Position numbers and translations under genes: made by a program. This document shows, piece after piece, positions 22,961 through 34,440 of a stretch of DNA of 64,000 nt (positions are counted from its first letter, which is position 1; each line of letters begins with the position of its first letter). The notes under the pieces were generated by a model. That model searched no databases and had not been told where the DNA came from. It saw only the letters and a program-made list of their open reading frames with translations. Origin of the DNA: Cymodocea nodosa (lineage: Eukaryota; Streptophyta; Magnoliopsida; Alismatales; Cymodoceaceae); NCBI GenBank assembly GCA_036874045.1, contig JAZBRI010000011.1, positions 7,631,001-7,695,000 on the forward strand, written 5' to 3'.

Positions 22961-25900
22961 TTGTAGGTACACAAATCAAAACGGATAATAGACAGTGGAG
23001 CATCTAGCCACATGACTAGAGATATACGATTACTTACAGAAGTAACAAAGACCAAGAGTGGACACGTTACCTTTGGAAATAAAAGTAAAACAAATATCCT
23101 TGGGTTTGGCAAGGTTCAGGTAATTGAAAAATATTTTATAAATGATGTCTTATTAGTAGAAAACTTAGGTTTTAATTTATTGAGTGTTCCTGTTTTAATG
23201 AAGTTTTAGAGAGTAATTTTTGAAAAAGATTCCTATAAAATTATGGACATGTCTACAAACAAAATTTTATTCATTGCATACAAGAAAGGATCTGTTTGTA
23301 TTCTGAATTTGCCTTCTGATATTATTAAAGACAATGCTTGCTTAATTGCAAAATCGGATGAAGTTATTTTATGACATAAAAGGCTAGGACACTCAAACTT
23401 AAAATTATTACAAAAGTTGTCTAAAAAGAATCTAGTTAGAGGTTTACCTAGTATTAAGTACTCGAAAGAGTTTATGTGTGATGCATGTCAACTAGGTAAA
23501 TTACATAAAACATCCTTTAAAAGTTTAAATGAAATAAGAAGCAAAAGAGTATTAGAACTAGTACATATGGATTTATTTGGACCTACTAGGACTACTAGTC
23601 TAGGAGGTAAACATTATGTTTTTGTACTAGTTGATGACTATTCTAGGTTTACTTAGGTTTATTTTCTAGCTAATAAAATTGAAGTTTTTGAAATATTTAA
23701 GATATTCTGTAATAAAGTTTAGAATGAGCAAAATGTTAAAATTCAAAAACTTAGGAGTGATCATGGTACAGAATTTGATAATGATTAAATGGACACCTTT
23801 TGTGAAGAATTAGGCATAGATCATAAGTACTCATTTCCAAGAGCTCCTTCACAAAATGGGATAGTAGAATGTAAAAATAGATCACTTCAGGAAATGTCCA
23901 GAACCATGTTAAATGAAAATAAGTTACCCTTATCTCTTTAGGCAAAAGCAGTTCATATAGCATGTTATGTTATAAATAGAGTACATCTAAGACCAATTTT
24001 GGATAAAACTCCTTATGAGATATGGTATAATTGGGTTCCCAAAATAAGTTATTTAAAACCCTTTGGCTGTAAGTGTTTTATTTTAAACACTAAGGAATGA
24101 AGAGACAAATTTAGAGCCAAATCAGATGAGGGTATTTTTGTTGGTTATTCCATTAGAAGTAAGGCATATAGAATATATAACAAATCAACAAAAACCATTG
24201 AGGAAAATTCTCAGTTGGATTTTAGACATGCTGAAAACTTTGATTTAGAAATTCTCCCAAAAATGGTTCTAAATGATGTTGACAGAGAAATTGAGAGATT
24301 ATCTGATGGAATAAGAAATATAAACTTAAATGATGAAGATTTAGAAGAAAATAATGTCATACCTATAGAAAATGTGGAACAACATAGAAATTGGCGTTAT
24401 ACTTCATCTCATCCTATTGATTAGATAATAGGCGATCTTAATCAAGGAGTTAGGACTAGGTCATTAGTAGTCAACATTTGTGGTGCTTACTCATTTGTTT
24501 CTTTACTAGAACCTAAGAAAATTGAAGAAGCCTTAGAAGATGAATTTTGGTATTTAGCTATGCAAGATGAGGTAAATCAGTTTATAAGAAATGAGGTATG
24601 AGATCTAGTTCCACCACCTGAAAATCAGTCCATAATAGGAACAAGGTGGGTATTTAGAAACAAAATAGATCAAGATAGACATATAGTTAAAAATAAGGCT
24701 AGGTTAATTGCTCAAGGTTACAAGCAAGAGGAAGGAATTGACTATGATGAAACATTTGCTCTTATTGCTAGACTAGAATCAATACGAATTTTGTTAGCAT
24801 ATGCTTGTTATATGGATTTCAAATTATATCAAATGGATGTTAAGACTGATTTTTTAAATGGATATATAAAAGAAGTTTATGTAAAACAACCTCTAGGTTT
24901 TGAAGATTCAAAACATCCTGAGTATGTTTACAAGCTTAAGAAGGCACTATATAGCCTTAAACAAGCCCCTAGGTCTTGGTATGAGAGATTATCTAAATTT
25001 CTTATGGAAAAAGGGTATTCTATGGGAAAGGCAGATCACACTCTTTTCATCAAGAAGGTCGAAAAAGATATATTGGTAGTTCAAAGCTATGTAGATGACA
25101 TTATATTTGGAGCAACAAATGATAAATTAGTTGAGTCTTTTTCGAAAGACATGACTAATCAATTTGAAATGAGTATGATGGGTGAACTATCATTTTTCCT
25201 AGACTTACAAATTAAGCAGTTAGATCAGGGTACTTTTATTTCACAAGAAAAATATACTCAAGATTTATTAAAGAGGTTTGGTTTAGACAACACTAAAACA
25301 AAGAATACACCAATGAGTATTATCACTAAGTTGGATAAAGATGACTTTGAAAAAACTATAGATATAAAACAATATAGAAGTATGATTGGTTCATTACTTT
25401 ATTTAATAGCTAGCCGACCAGATATTATGTTTAGTGTGTGTACTTGTGCTAGATATCAATCTAATCCTAAAGAATCACACCTACTTGCTGTTAAACGAAT
25501 TTTTAAATATCTATTAGGAACCATCAATTTTAGATTGTTTTACTTTAAACACAGTTCTTTAAATTTAATAGGTTATAGTGATGCTGATTTTGTAGGATGT
25601 AAGTCTGAAAGAAAAAGCTCTAGTGGTACTTGTCAATTATTAGGAAATTCTTTAGTATCATGGTTTAGCAAAAAGCAACATTGTGTAGGCATTATCTACA
25701 ACTAAAGTTGAATATATAGCTGTTGCACTTTATTGTGCTCAAATCCTATGGACCAAACAAACTTTAAAAGACTTTAATTTAGCCTATGAACCAACTAAGA
25801 TTTTCTGTGATAGTAGTTCTGTAATAAGTTTGTCTAAAAATCCTATCTTACATTCACGAGCTAAACATATAGAAGTTCAACATCATTTTCTAAGGGATAA

Positions 25901-26040
25901 TGTTATAAAAGGAAAAATAGTATTAAATTTTGTTCCTACCATAGAATAATTAGCAGATCTATTTACAAAACCTTTAGATGAGAATATCTTTTCAAAATTA
26001 CGATTGAAACTTAGTATTTGTAGCTTATCTGATATTTAAA
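22961..26040 (+). pseudogene. Copia B pol (protease-integrase-RT-RNase H)
   Basis: The protease signature IDSGASSHMT is near 22987-23016. The integrase zinc region has CDACQLGKLH near 23478-23508, then the core with MDLFGPTR, SDHGTEF and APSQNG. The RT is the best kept part, with [13 protein letters not shown] and YVDD at 25088-25099. The RNase H region has [18 protein letters not shown]. The order is Copia. About 70-75% alike to Copia A pol in sequence. Around ten breaks, most in the integrase half. Confidence 0.92.
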
Positions 26041-26090
26041 TTGTCCTATTCATTGCATAACATTTTGGTTTGTTATAAAGTAGCTTTAGA

Positions 26091-26793
26091 ATTTAATTTC
26101 TTTATTAAAAAAAAAAAACTCAAAATATCTATTTTAGAATTACTATTTACTGGTAGTTAAGAATTTATGAAATTTTGATTTTTATTGAAGTCAATTTATT
26201 TAAGAAAAATTCAGAAAAGATTACTTAAGGAAAGTTAACTTGATTCAATGTGAGTGCCAATTGTATTTTTGTTACTTATGTATACGCTATTATAGAGATT
26301 TTAAATAGAAAATACATAGAAAATATGTACCGTTTATTAAAGGAAAGTTATTAACATATTGTTAGAAAAATTAAGTCTTGCAGTTGACTTTATTCAATTT
26401 ACTGTCTTGTTCTATTTCTTTTTGTCTACAATTACTTGAGTATTTAATTTCTTTATTAAAAAAAAAAACTCAAAATATCTATTTTAGAATTACTGTTTTC
26501 TGGTAGTTAAGAATTTATGAAATTTTGATTTTTATTGAAGTCAATTTATTTAAGAAAAATTCAGAAAAGATTACTTAAGGAAAGTTAACTTGGTTCAATG
26601 TGAGTGCCAATTGTATTTTTGTTACTTATGTATACGCTATTATAGAGATTTTAAATAGAAAATACATAGAAAATATGTACCGTTTATTAAAGGAAAGTTA
26701 TTAACATATTGTTAGAAAAATTAAGTCTTGCAGTTGCCTTTTATTCAATTTACTGTCTTGTTCTATTTCTTTTTGTCTACAATTACTTGAGTA
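26091..26793 (+). repeat. 351-bp tandem duplication in Copia B
   Basis: Copy one is 26091-26441 and copy two 26442-26793. By eye they differ at only about four places plus the length of an A run near the start. It is much younger than the element. Confidence 0.88.
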
Positions 26794-27404
26794 ATTAAGT
26801 TTGTTGGGGGATCTTAAACCCTTGTCACTTGAACCAACTGGTTTGAGATGTGTTGACTGAAAACTCATTTTACAAGTAATTCAGATTCTATTTAAAAAAA
26901 AAAAAAATTGACTTGTTCCACTTGTCATTGAGTAACTAGTTATCTTTCCCATAAACTAGGGATTGTGATCACGTAAAAAGATGATATTGTGGGAGGTAAT
27001 ACATAAAGTATATATATATATATATATATGAATATAAAAAAAAAAGGGGGGGGGGGGCAATGTACTCAAGCTTAATTTATTTTACAAGTGTTATAACAAT
27101 TCTACCATAATCTATGCATATAATCTTTGTTATTATCTATTCTTTACACATAATGTACTACATTTATTTCCTTAAGTTCATGTACTCATTATTGAATTCT
27201 TTTAAGTTACCTTAAGGTATATCTCTATGAATTTTCTTTTGTAAACTAAATAAGATAAAAGCCAGAATGTCTAAATTGTTAAATATACTACTTATTTCTA
27301 TATTTAAATTAAAAAAAAAGGTAGAGAGACTCAAATCTATTAAGGCTTGGCAACCCAGTTTAAGTACGCCAAAGATTCTTTAGACTACATTTATGTAGGG
27401 GGAG

Positions 27405-27800
27405 CAATTTCTCATATAATAATTCAACCATTATGAACTATTATATGCTTTAATGAAAGAATTTGCATAATTTCAGGAAATTAACATTAATTAAGTACAT
27501 TTTTGAATCGTCGGTGAAATACAAGCTTTTTAGTTCTTAGGTATCCGAATTTTCTGTTATTTTGGAAAGTTATATTGTATATATTGGATAGTTATGTTTT
27601 AAACGATTAAAAGAATATTTTATTATTTCCTGAAGTACACGTGTTGAAGCCTTAATGCATACCTTAAGTGAATGTTTGGTAAGTTATCTAGTAACTATCT
27701 GAAATGCATCTGAGCATCAGATAGTTAGGTTTGTAAGTATCCGAAATATCTGAACTCCTTAAGTTAGAATTATGCATGTGTTGAATTTTATTGCTTTATT
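27405..27800 (+). repeat. Athila-LTR-like block inside Copia B, upstream of ORF2
   Basis: Aligns with 60340-60640 of the G 3' LTR at about 80% by eye (ATTATATGCTTTAATGAA; GGTAAGTTATCTAGTAACTA), then with 60930-60975 after a gap. It follows a purine tract, just as an LTR would, yet no second half of an LTR follows. Confidence 0.7.
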
Positions 27801-28293
27801 ATGTCTCATGTTGAAACTCAAACAGCTATGCTTAAGTTTTTGACTTTTTCACATATTCATCTGAGAAACTTGAACTGTTAACTTAATATTACTATATTTT
27901 TATGAAAGATTTAAAATCTAACAATAACTATTCTAGTTTGTCATATAGTTATGTGCTTTACTGCTCACAAAACTCGAATAGTTATCATAAGTCTTCGAGT
28001 TTTCTCAATTTTCACTTAGCCTGTAATTATTTTCTTTACACAAACAGTTACGCTAAGTATTCTACTTTTGTTAGTTGTAAAACTCGTACAGTTATTGTAA
28101 GCATTCGAGTTATTTATCAGTAACGGATTTTATATTTATGATTTCAATGATTGAATCCGTTTATAAACTTGAAGAGTTATAAATGTTTTACTGCCAACCC
28201 TTCGTGTTTCTACCCTAGTAAAACCTTAATTTCACAATCTTTACTTCCACTAAGTTCTATAGTGAACAACGAATATTAATCGACAATTTCAAG

Positions 28294-29221
28294 ATGTGGA
28301 AGAGGACGTGGTAGAATGACAAAAGTGCAGAAAAGAGAGATGAAATTTCAGAAGATAGAAACTGAAATCAACGACATCTACTCAAGGTATACTTTTTCTA
28401 ATGAAGTACTACATGAAATTAGAAAAGCTGTTTAAGACGAGAAAAATTTCTATTGGTAATTTATTCAAAATTATGATAAATCACAGTTTAGAATAAAATA
28501 GACTGAACTTTCTACGTTACAAATGTGGAAACGAACTTTACAACCTAACCCTGCGGTTGTTACAAGTTCTAGACAAGTACCTGAAAAATTGGTACAGTCT
28601 ATCACTTATTATGGAAAGAAATGAGGACCAATGATAGAAAATGCCAACAAGGAATTAGAATCTTTGTATTCCCAACATTATTTTACCCCAGCTGTTTTAG
28701 GCGACATCCAACAATTTATTGATGAATAGAAAACTATCATTTGGAAAATGGGCCTTCGTAGTGAAGGACAAAAAGTTTATCAACCAAAAATGGCAGAGGT
28801 TGAGAGCTTAAAACTCTATATTCCATTATTGCAACCTAGACATCATGGTGAAGGACTATCACGACCATAGCTGCCTTTAACAAGAGAAATTAAGAAAACT
28901 TTAGAACCTCTTGAACAACCAGAAACATTGCAGACATATAATCGAAAAAAAAAGAAGACATTAGAATATTTTGGACTGACTATAGGTGTACAAGGCATAT
29001 TGCAGCAAAGAGAAGAATCTTTGAAAAATAGAAAACTATGTTCCATTGCACAAGCTGGACAGAATTTTGTTTCAGGAATCCTAGCAAATGTGACAAATAT
29101 CGAATTACAAGCATACACTCTAAGGTATTGTGTCACAGTAGTGCATAATGTTTCTTTTAATACAATGGACAATTTTTCACATCATGTTGCAAGCCAATAT
29201 TCTTTTCCTATTGCAACTAAT
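28294..29221 (+). pseudogene. Copia B ORF2, 3' accessory ORF, start only
   Basis: Begins with a Gly/Arg basic stretch (CGRGRGRMTK) like Copia A ORF2 and then IYSRYTFSNEVLHEIRK, which matches IYRDYFFSKEILDEVRQ of Copia A1 ORF2. The same helical region (IYS/LYS..Y-F) appears twice, near 28375 and 28663, so there may be an internal repeat. It is joined at about 29222 to Athila gag DNA. Several breaks. No membrane segment seen. Confidence 0.62.
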
Positions 29222-30150
29222 TTAGAAGGTCACAACATCTCTGATTATTTGAAACTGAGATGATTGTAGATGGTTGGATCACATGAACAACAAATGAATT
29301 ATATTCAATATAATAGAGTTGAATATAAGAATCCTATAGTTTACCCAACTAATGGTCAGTTTAGAATTTGTAATATGTTGAGAGACAAGGAAGTTTGGGA
29401 TAGGTATGACAGATTGGAGCGAAGCATAGACCAAAACATAGATAAATTGGAACAATACATGTGTCAGCAACAAAAAGTCAACCAATTAAACTATAGGGAA
29501 GAATATACAGAACCTAAAATTGATATCATATACGAAACAGAAAAAACCATAATGAAAATTGATCAAAAATTGAATGCAATGAGATTAGATGATTTGGAAA
29601 GAAAACTAAAAGCATTGGATGAATTTACAATGAAATTACAAGTTATGCAATAGGAAAACACAAATCAAAACTTTAATGCTACAGATTTGCATAATTTGCA
29701 AGATATACAGACAAAAGAAAATACCAATGTAATAAAATTTAAAAAATGTAAGTTAAAACTAAAAATAATTGAAGATCGAAATTATGAAAATGAAATACAA
29801 GAACATCATGAAAGTAATGAAAATCTAGAAGATGTATGTATAACATTAAGATCTGGAACTGATATACCACCAAGAATTCAAAAAGAAAGTAATATGAAGG
29901 TGGATAAGAACAAAATTCAAAATCGTAAGGAAAATGTAATATTTGAAAATTTAGAAATCAATGAAGAAAAAATTGAATTTGAAAATGAGACTAAAAATGA
30001 TCAAACAAATGAAATGAAAGATAAAGAAGCTTGTAAATCACAATCACTAGCACCCTATCCTAAAAGATTACAACAAACATTTCCTGAAAAATAAGAAAAA
30101 ATTAGAGAAATTTTCAAAAAAGTACAAGTTAACATTCCTTTGTTAGACTT
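29222..30150 (+). pseudogene. C3 ORF1, post-knuckle gag region
   Basis: Opens within the knuckle (LEGHNISDYLKLR) and continues with a Gln/Asn/Lys-rich region, the phrase CITLRSGTDIPP and a Glu-rich acidic stretch ending in SQSLAPYPKRLQQ. That APYPxR phrase is typical of the linker before the Athila protease. A few breaks. Confidence 0.75.
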
Positions 30151-31658
30151 ATTGTAGAAAATGCCACCTTATGCTAAATTTCTTAAGGATTGGTGTACTA
30201 AGAAAAGAGAGCGAAAAGTTTTAAGGAAAGTCTTTTTAGCTGAGCAAAGTAGTTCCCTATTTCTGCCACAAATTCCTAAAAGGTTATCTGAACCTGGAAT
30301 CCCTGTTATATCATGCACTATAGGAAATACCATTCTAGAAAGAACCTTGATAGACCTAGGTGTAGGTATAAATGTTATGTCGAGTAATATATTTACATCC
30401 TTAGGATTAGAAGGCTTAACCCTTATTAGGACTGTTATTCAATTAGTTGATAGAAGTATAAGATACCCTAGAGGAAAAATAGAGGATGCCTTAATTAAAA
30501 TCAAAAACTTTATATATCCTATTGATCTTGTGATTTTGGATTCCCAACAAATTAAGCATCAAAATCATGATACATCTTTAATTTTGGGAAGACCATTCTT
30601 AGCAACATCAGGAGTTGTTATAAATTGTAAAATTGGAGTAATGAAGTTAGCATATGGTAATGTGGATACTCAATTAAACATTTTCAAACCAGAAAAGTTT
30701 GAGGAGTTAGAAATGTGCTTACATACTATAGAATTTTTAGAGGATGAAGGAGATATGCTAGATGATGTGATTCAAGAAGAACTAAATAGACAACTAAACT
30801 CTAAAACTTTAGAAGTAAGTGAAAGCATAAATGTAGAAGGAGATCAAGAAGATATTTACAAAAAAGATGAAAATGTTCAATTAGGAGCTCTAGCTTTTGA
30901 TGGTCAACATTTAGATTTAAAACCTTTACCTCCTGAATTAACCTATATATTTCTAGAAGAAAAATGAACATGTCCAATCATTATTGCTTCAGATTTAAAA
31001 GAGGATTAAATTTCTAAATTAAAAGATGTAGTAAAAACTTATAAAGAGGCAATAGGATGGACTATGACTAATATAAAAGGGTTAAGTACAACTTTATGCT
31101 GTCACCACATATATTTAGAAGAGAATGCTAAACCAATTAGAATTCTTGAGAGGAGATTAAATCCAAACCTCAAAGAATTAGTTAAGAAGGAAATAGTGAA
31201 ATGGTTAGATAATAACATAATTTATTCGATTTCTAATAGCTCATGGGTTAATCCAATCCATGTAGTTCCTAAGAAATCAGGATTAATAGTTATTAGGAAT
31301 GAAAGTCAGGACTTGATACCTATTAGAATTTAATGAGGCTGGAGAGTGTGTATAGACTATAGAAAGTTGAATGCTGTGATTAGGAAAGATCATTTTCCCT
31401 TACCTTTTATAGATCAAATACTAGAGAAATTAGTAGGGCAAGAATATTTTTCTTTCCTAGACGGGTATTCGGGATATAACTAAGTTTCAGTAGCATTAGA
31501 GGATCAAGAGAAAATAACTTTCACATGTCCTAATGGAACTTATGCTTTTAAGAGAATGCCATTCGAATTATGCAATGCACTAGCCACCTTTCAAAGGTGT
31601 ATGTAGGGCATATTGACTAGAATGACTGAGGATTTTTTAGAAATATTTATAGATGATT
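30151..31658 (+). pseudogene. C3 protease and start of RT
   Basis: The protease shows ERTLIDLGVGINVMSS (Athila-type active site with D-L-G in place of D-S/T-G) and the flap-end phrase LILGRPFLAT. An acidic linker leads to RT with LNPNLKELVKKEIVKWLD and SSWVNPIHVVPKKSG. RT is interrupted by the Copia B LTR piece. Several breaks. Confidence 0.85.
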
Positions 31659-32258
31659 TGTAGGATCGTTTGTATCACAAGAGGAGGGGTGAATTGTGTC
31701 TTTAGTAATTAAAATACCAGTGGATAAAACAAGAGCACAAAACACTCGTAAACGAAATTCTATTATTTATAATCTTTAAAGACAGAATTTACAATATCTT
31801 TTCAGCTCAATTCTCTTCTTGAAAGTTTTGATACAGTAATGTTCGATATACAATTGAAATAGAAAAACAAAGCTCTTATTCAAAACTAATTTTGAATTGT
31901 ATAAAACCTGATCTTTATGCACACAACTTCTTTTCTTCTCTTTGCTCAACTTCTGTATCTCTTCTTCTCTAGTTGTCGAATTTCCAGACTTCTTGCATTT
32001 GCATCTCCTTTTCTGAAATAGCATGAAATTTCAAACCTCTTCTGATGTTGGAGAATTTTTCAGAATATGAATATTCAAACTTAACTTTTCAGTTAGAGAT
32101 CCAGATTGAATATTCAGTCTTGGTTTTTGAGATTGGGATCCTCTGTTGTAATGTAGCTCGTACTCTTTATTAGTAGTTGAACTATGTTTTCACGTTTAGC
32201 ATGTTCATCCACTTAATGCACAATCCACGTACTAATTTTTTCTTTAATCCAAATTACT
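31659..32258 (-). repeat. Copia B-type LTR piece, minus strand
   Basis: Starts TGTAGGATCG, the reverse complement of the Copia B LTR end, and corresponds to about 9635-10242 reversed. It directly interrupts Athila RT on its left and meets Athila LTR DNA on its right. Only the 3' half of the LTR is present. Confidence 0.88.
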
Positions 32259-32522
32259 CAATCTTTGTGGGATCGACCTGTACTTGCACACAAATACAAT
32301 ATATACTATGCACTTGCAGTTAAAACACAAATTGAAATTAATATCTAATTTGTGTGAAAGGTTGTTTGTTTACTTTTAAAAGTAATTATTTATATAAGCA
32401 TAAAAGCAAATTAAACAAGCATTTTTGGCACCGTTTAACAAATATAAGTTCACAAATTCAATACAAGTTTTCTAGTGCCATTGTATATGCAAGTTTAAGA
32501 ATTAACTTAACAACCTCAAACA
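32259..32522 (+). repeat. Left LTR remnant of G
   Basis: Last 264 bp of an Athila-like LTR, starting at the GGGATCGACCTGTACTTGC region and ending CCTCAAACA. It differs at about 14 of 265 positions from the right LTR end (62300-62563). Within it lie two earlier primer-site-like words (TGGCACCGTT near 32428; TAGTGCCATTGT near 32473). Confidence 0.85.
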
Positions 32523-32529
32523 AGTTTTC

Positions 32530-32547
32530 TAGCACTGCTGCCAAGGA
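32530..32547 (+). other. Primer-binding site of G (Asp tRNA type, decayed)
   Basis: TAGCACTGCTGCCAAGGA matches the Athila site at 12 of 18 bases, with mostly transition differences, and starts 7 bp after the LTR exactly as in C1. Confidence 0.65.
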
Positions 32548-32628
32548 TTGAGAAGCTAAGCAACTATGAGTGCTGTTTTGTTTTAATAGCAGGAGGAGTG
32601 TTGTGTGTTTTATTCTATAATTGAGAAT

Positions 32629-33640
32629 ATGACATATGCTTATGCTCAAAGATTTTTAAAACCTATAGTTAGCATATGTGAATTCTGTAATTTGGAAGGT
32701 CACGACATCTCTGATTGTTTGGAACTGAGACAGTTGCAGATGGTTAAATCACATGAACAACAAATGAATTATATTCAATATAATAGAGCTGAGTATGAGA
32801 ATCCTATGATTTACCCAACTAATGGTTAGTTTATAATGTGTAATATGTTGAGAGATAAGGAAGTTTGAGATAGGTATGACAGACTGAAGCGTAGCTTAGA
32901 GCAAAACATGGACAAACTGGAACAATACATGTGGTAGTAACAATAAGTCAACCAATTAAACCATAAGGAAGAATATTTAAAACCTAAAATTGATATCATT
33001 TACGAAACTAAAAAAACCATAATGAAAATCGATTAAAAATTGAATGCAATGAGATAAGATGATCTGGAAAGAAAATTAAAAGCATTGGATGAATTTACAA
33101 TGAAATTACAAGTTATGTAATAGGAAAACACAAATGAAAACTTTAATGTTACAGAAGTGCATAATTTGCAAGACATTAGACAAAAGAAAATACTAATGCA
33201 ATAGAGTTTAAAGAATGCAATTTAAAACTAAAAACAGTTGAAGATCATAATCACAAAAATGAAATACAAGAACATCAAGAAAGTAATGAAAATTTGGAAG
33301 ATGTATGTATAGCATTAAGATCTAAAACTAATATACCACCAAGAATTCAAAAAGAAAGTAAGATTAAGGTGGATAAGAACAAAATTCAAAATGATTATGA
33401 AAATGTAATATCTGAAAACGTAGAGATCAATGAAGAAAAATCTGAATCTGAAAATGAGACTAAAAATGATCAAACAAATGAAATGAAAGAAAAAGAATCT
33501 TGTAAATCACAATCATTAGCACCCTATCCTGAAAGATTACAACAAACATTTCCCGAAAATAAGAAAAAAGTAGAGAAATTTTTGAAAAAGTACAAATTAA
33601 CATTCCTTTGTTAGAGTTATTACAGAAAATGCCACCTTGT
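32629..33640 (+). pseudogene. G ORF1 start: CCHC-knuckle gag part
   Basis: Begins at ATG 32629 and carries the knuckle CEFCNLEGHDISDC near 32674-32715. It continues through the Gln/Asn-rich region to the CIALRSKTNIPP phrase, a Glu-rich acidic region and SQSLAPYPERLQQ, then the protease. No capsid domain precedes it. It is one of four copies with this start in the window. About ten breaks. Confidence 0.8.
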
Positions 33641-34440
33641 GCTAAATTTCTTAAGGATTGATGTACGAAGAAAAGAGAGTGAAAAGTTTTAAGGAAAGTC
33701 TTTTTAGCTGAGCAAAGTAGTTCCCTATTTCTGCCACAAATTCCTAAAAAGTTATATGATCTTGGAATCCCTATTATATCATGCACCATAGGAAATACCA
33801 TTCTAGAAAGAACCTTAATAGACCTAGGTGTATGTATAAATGTTATGTCGAGTGATATATTTGCATCTTTAGGATTAGAAGGCTTAATCTCTACTAGGAC
33901 TGTTATTCAATTAGCTGAGAGAAGTATAAGATACCCTAAAGGAAAAATAGAGGATGCCTTAATTAAAATCAAAAATTTCACATATCCTATTGATCTTGTG
34001 ATTTTGGATTCCCAACAAATTAAGCATCAAAATCGTGATACATCTTTAATTTTGGGAAGACCATTCTTAGGAACATCAGGGGGTGTTATAAATTGTAAAA
34101 CTGGAGTAATGAAGTTAGCATATGGTAATGAGGATACTCAATTAAACATTTTCAAACTAGAAAAGTTTGAGGAGTTAGAAATGTGCTTACATACTATAGA
34201 ATTTTTAGAGGATGAAGGAGATATGCTAGATGATGTGATTCAAGAAGAACTAAATAGACAACTAAACTCTAAAACTTTAGAAGTAAGTGAAAGCATAAAT
34301 GTAGAAGGAGATCAAGAAGATATTTACAAAAAAGATGAAAATGTTCAATTAGAAGCTCTAGCTTCTGATGGTCAACATCTAGATTTAAAACCTTTACCTC
34401 CTGAATTAACCTATATATTTTTGGAAGAAAAATGAATATG
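33641..34440 (+). pseudogene. G protease region
   Basis: Retropepsin-like Athila protease with TLIDLGV active-site region near 33820, SLILGRPFLGTSGGVI near 34040-34090, and an acidic C-terminal linker (EVSESINVEGDQEDIYKK) nearly identical to C3. A few breaks. Confidence 0.85.

Larger units (their letters stand above)
26041..28293 (+). other. Copia B non-coding tract between pol and ORF2
   Basis: No gene. It holds a 351-bp tandem duplication (26091-26793), a distant copy of the shared module near 26815-26880 (TGTTGACTGAAAACTC), a TA run (27009-27029), a run of 12 G (27046-27057), a purine tract GTAGGGGGAGC near 27397, and a block resembling the Athila-like LTR start (27405-27800). The last 490 bp contain repeated AAACTCG words and TTATAAAC near 28160. 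Confidence 0.7.
9032..29221 (+). mobile_element. Copia B, SIRE-like LTR retrotransposon, broken and split by Athila C1
   Basis: A second SIRE-like Copia family, distinct from Copia A. It has a 5' LTR, a Met-tRNA-type primer-binding site, gag, pol, a long non-coding tract and the start of an accessory ORF2. Gag is interrupted by the 10.6-kb Athila-like element C1. The 3' part is lost: ORF2 runs into Athila DNA at about 29222. Without C1 about 9.6 kb remain. There are roughly ten to fifteen breaks across the coding parts. Confidence 0.9.
29222..31658 (+). mobile_element. Athila-like piece C3 (gag knuckle end, protease, RT start)
   Basis: A pol-bearing piece of the same family as G, starting inside the knuckle ORF and ending inside RT at a Copia B-type LTR. 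It is about 93-95% alike to G over 29270-31650. Both ends are broken, with no LTR of its own in place. Confidence 0.88.

Noticed and set aside
26091-26793. The two 351-bp copies as a pair of short LTRs
   Set aside because: They are directly adjacent with no internal region, have no TG...CA ends and no flanking duplication.
27009-27057. TA run and G12 run as functional elements
   Set aside because: Simple low-complexity sequence in a decayed non-coding tract, with no counterpart in Copia A.
28843-29172. Minus-strand open frame of about 109 codons
   Set aside because: It is the shadow of Copia B ORF2 on the other strand, with no domain of its own.
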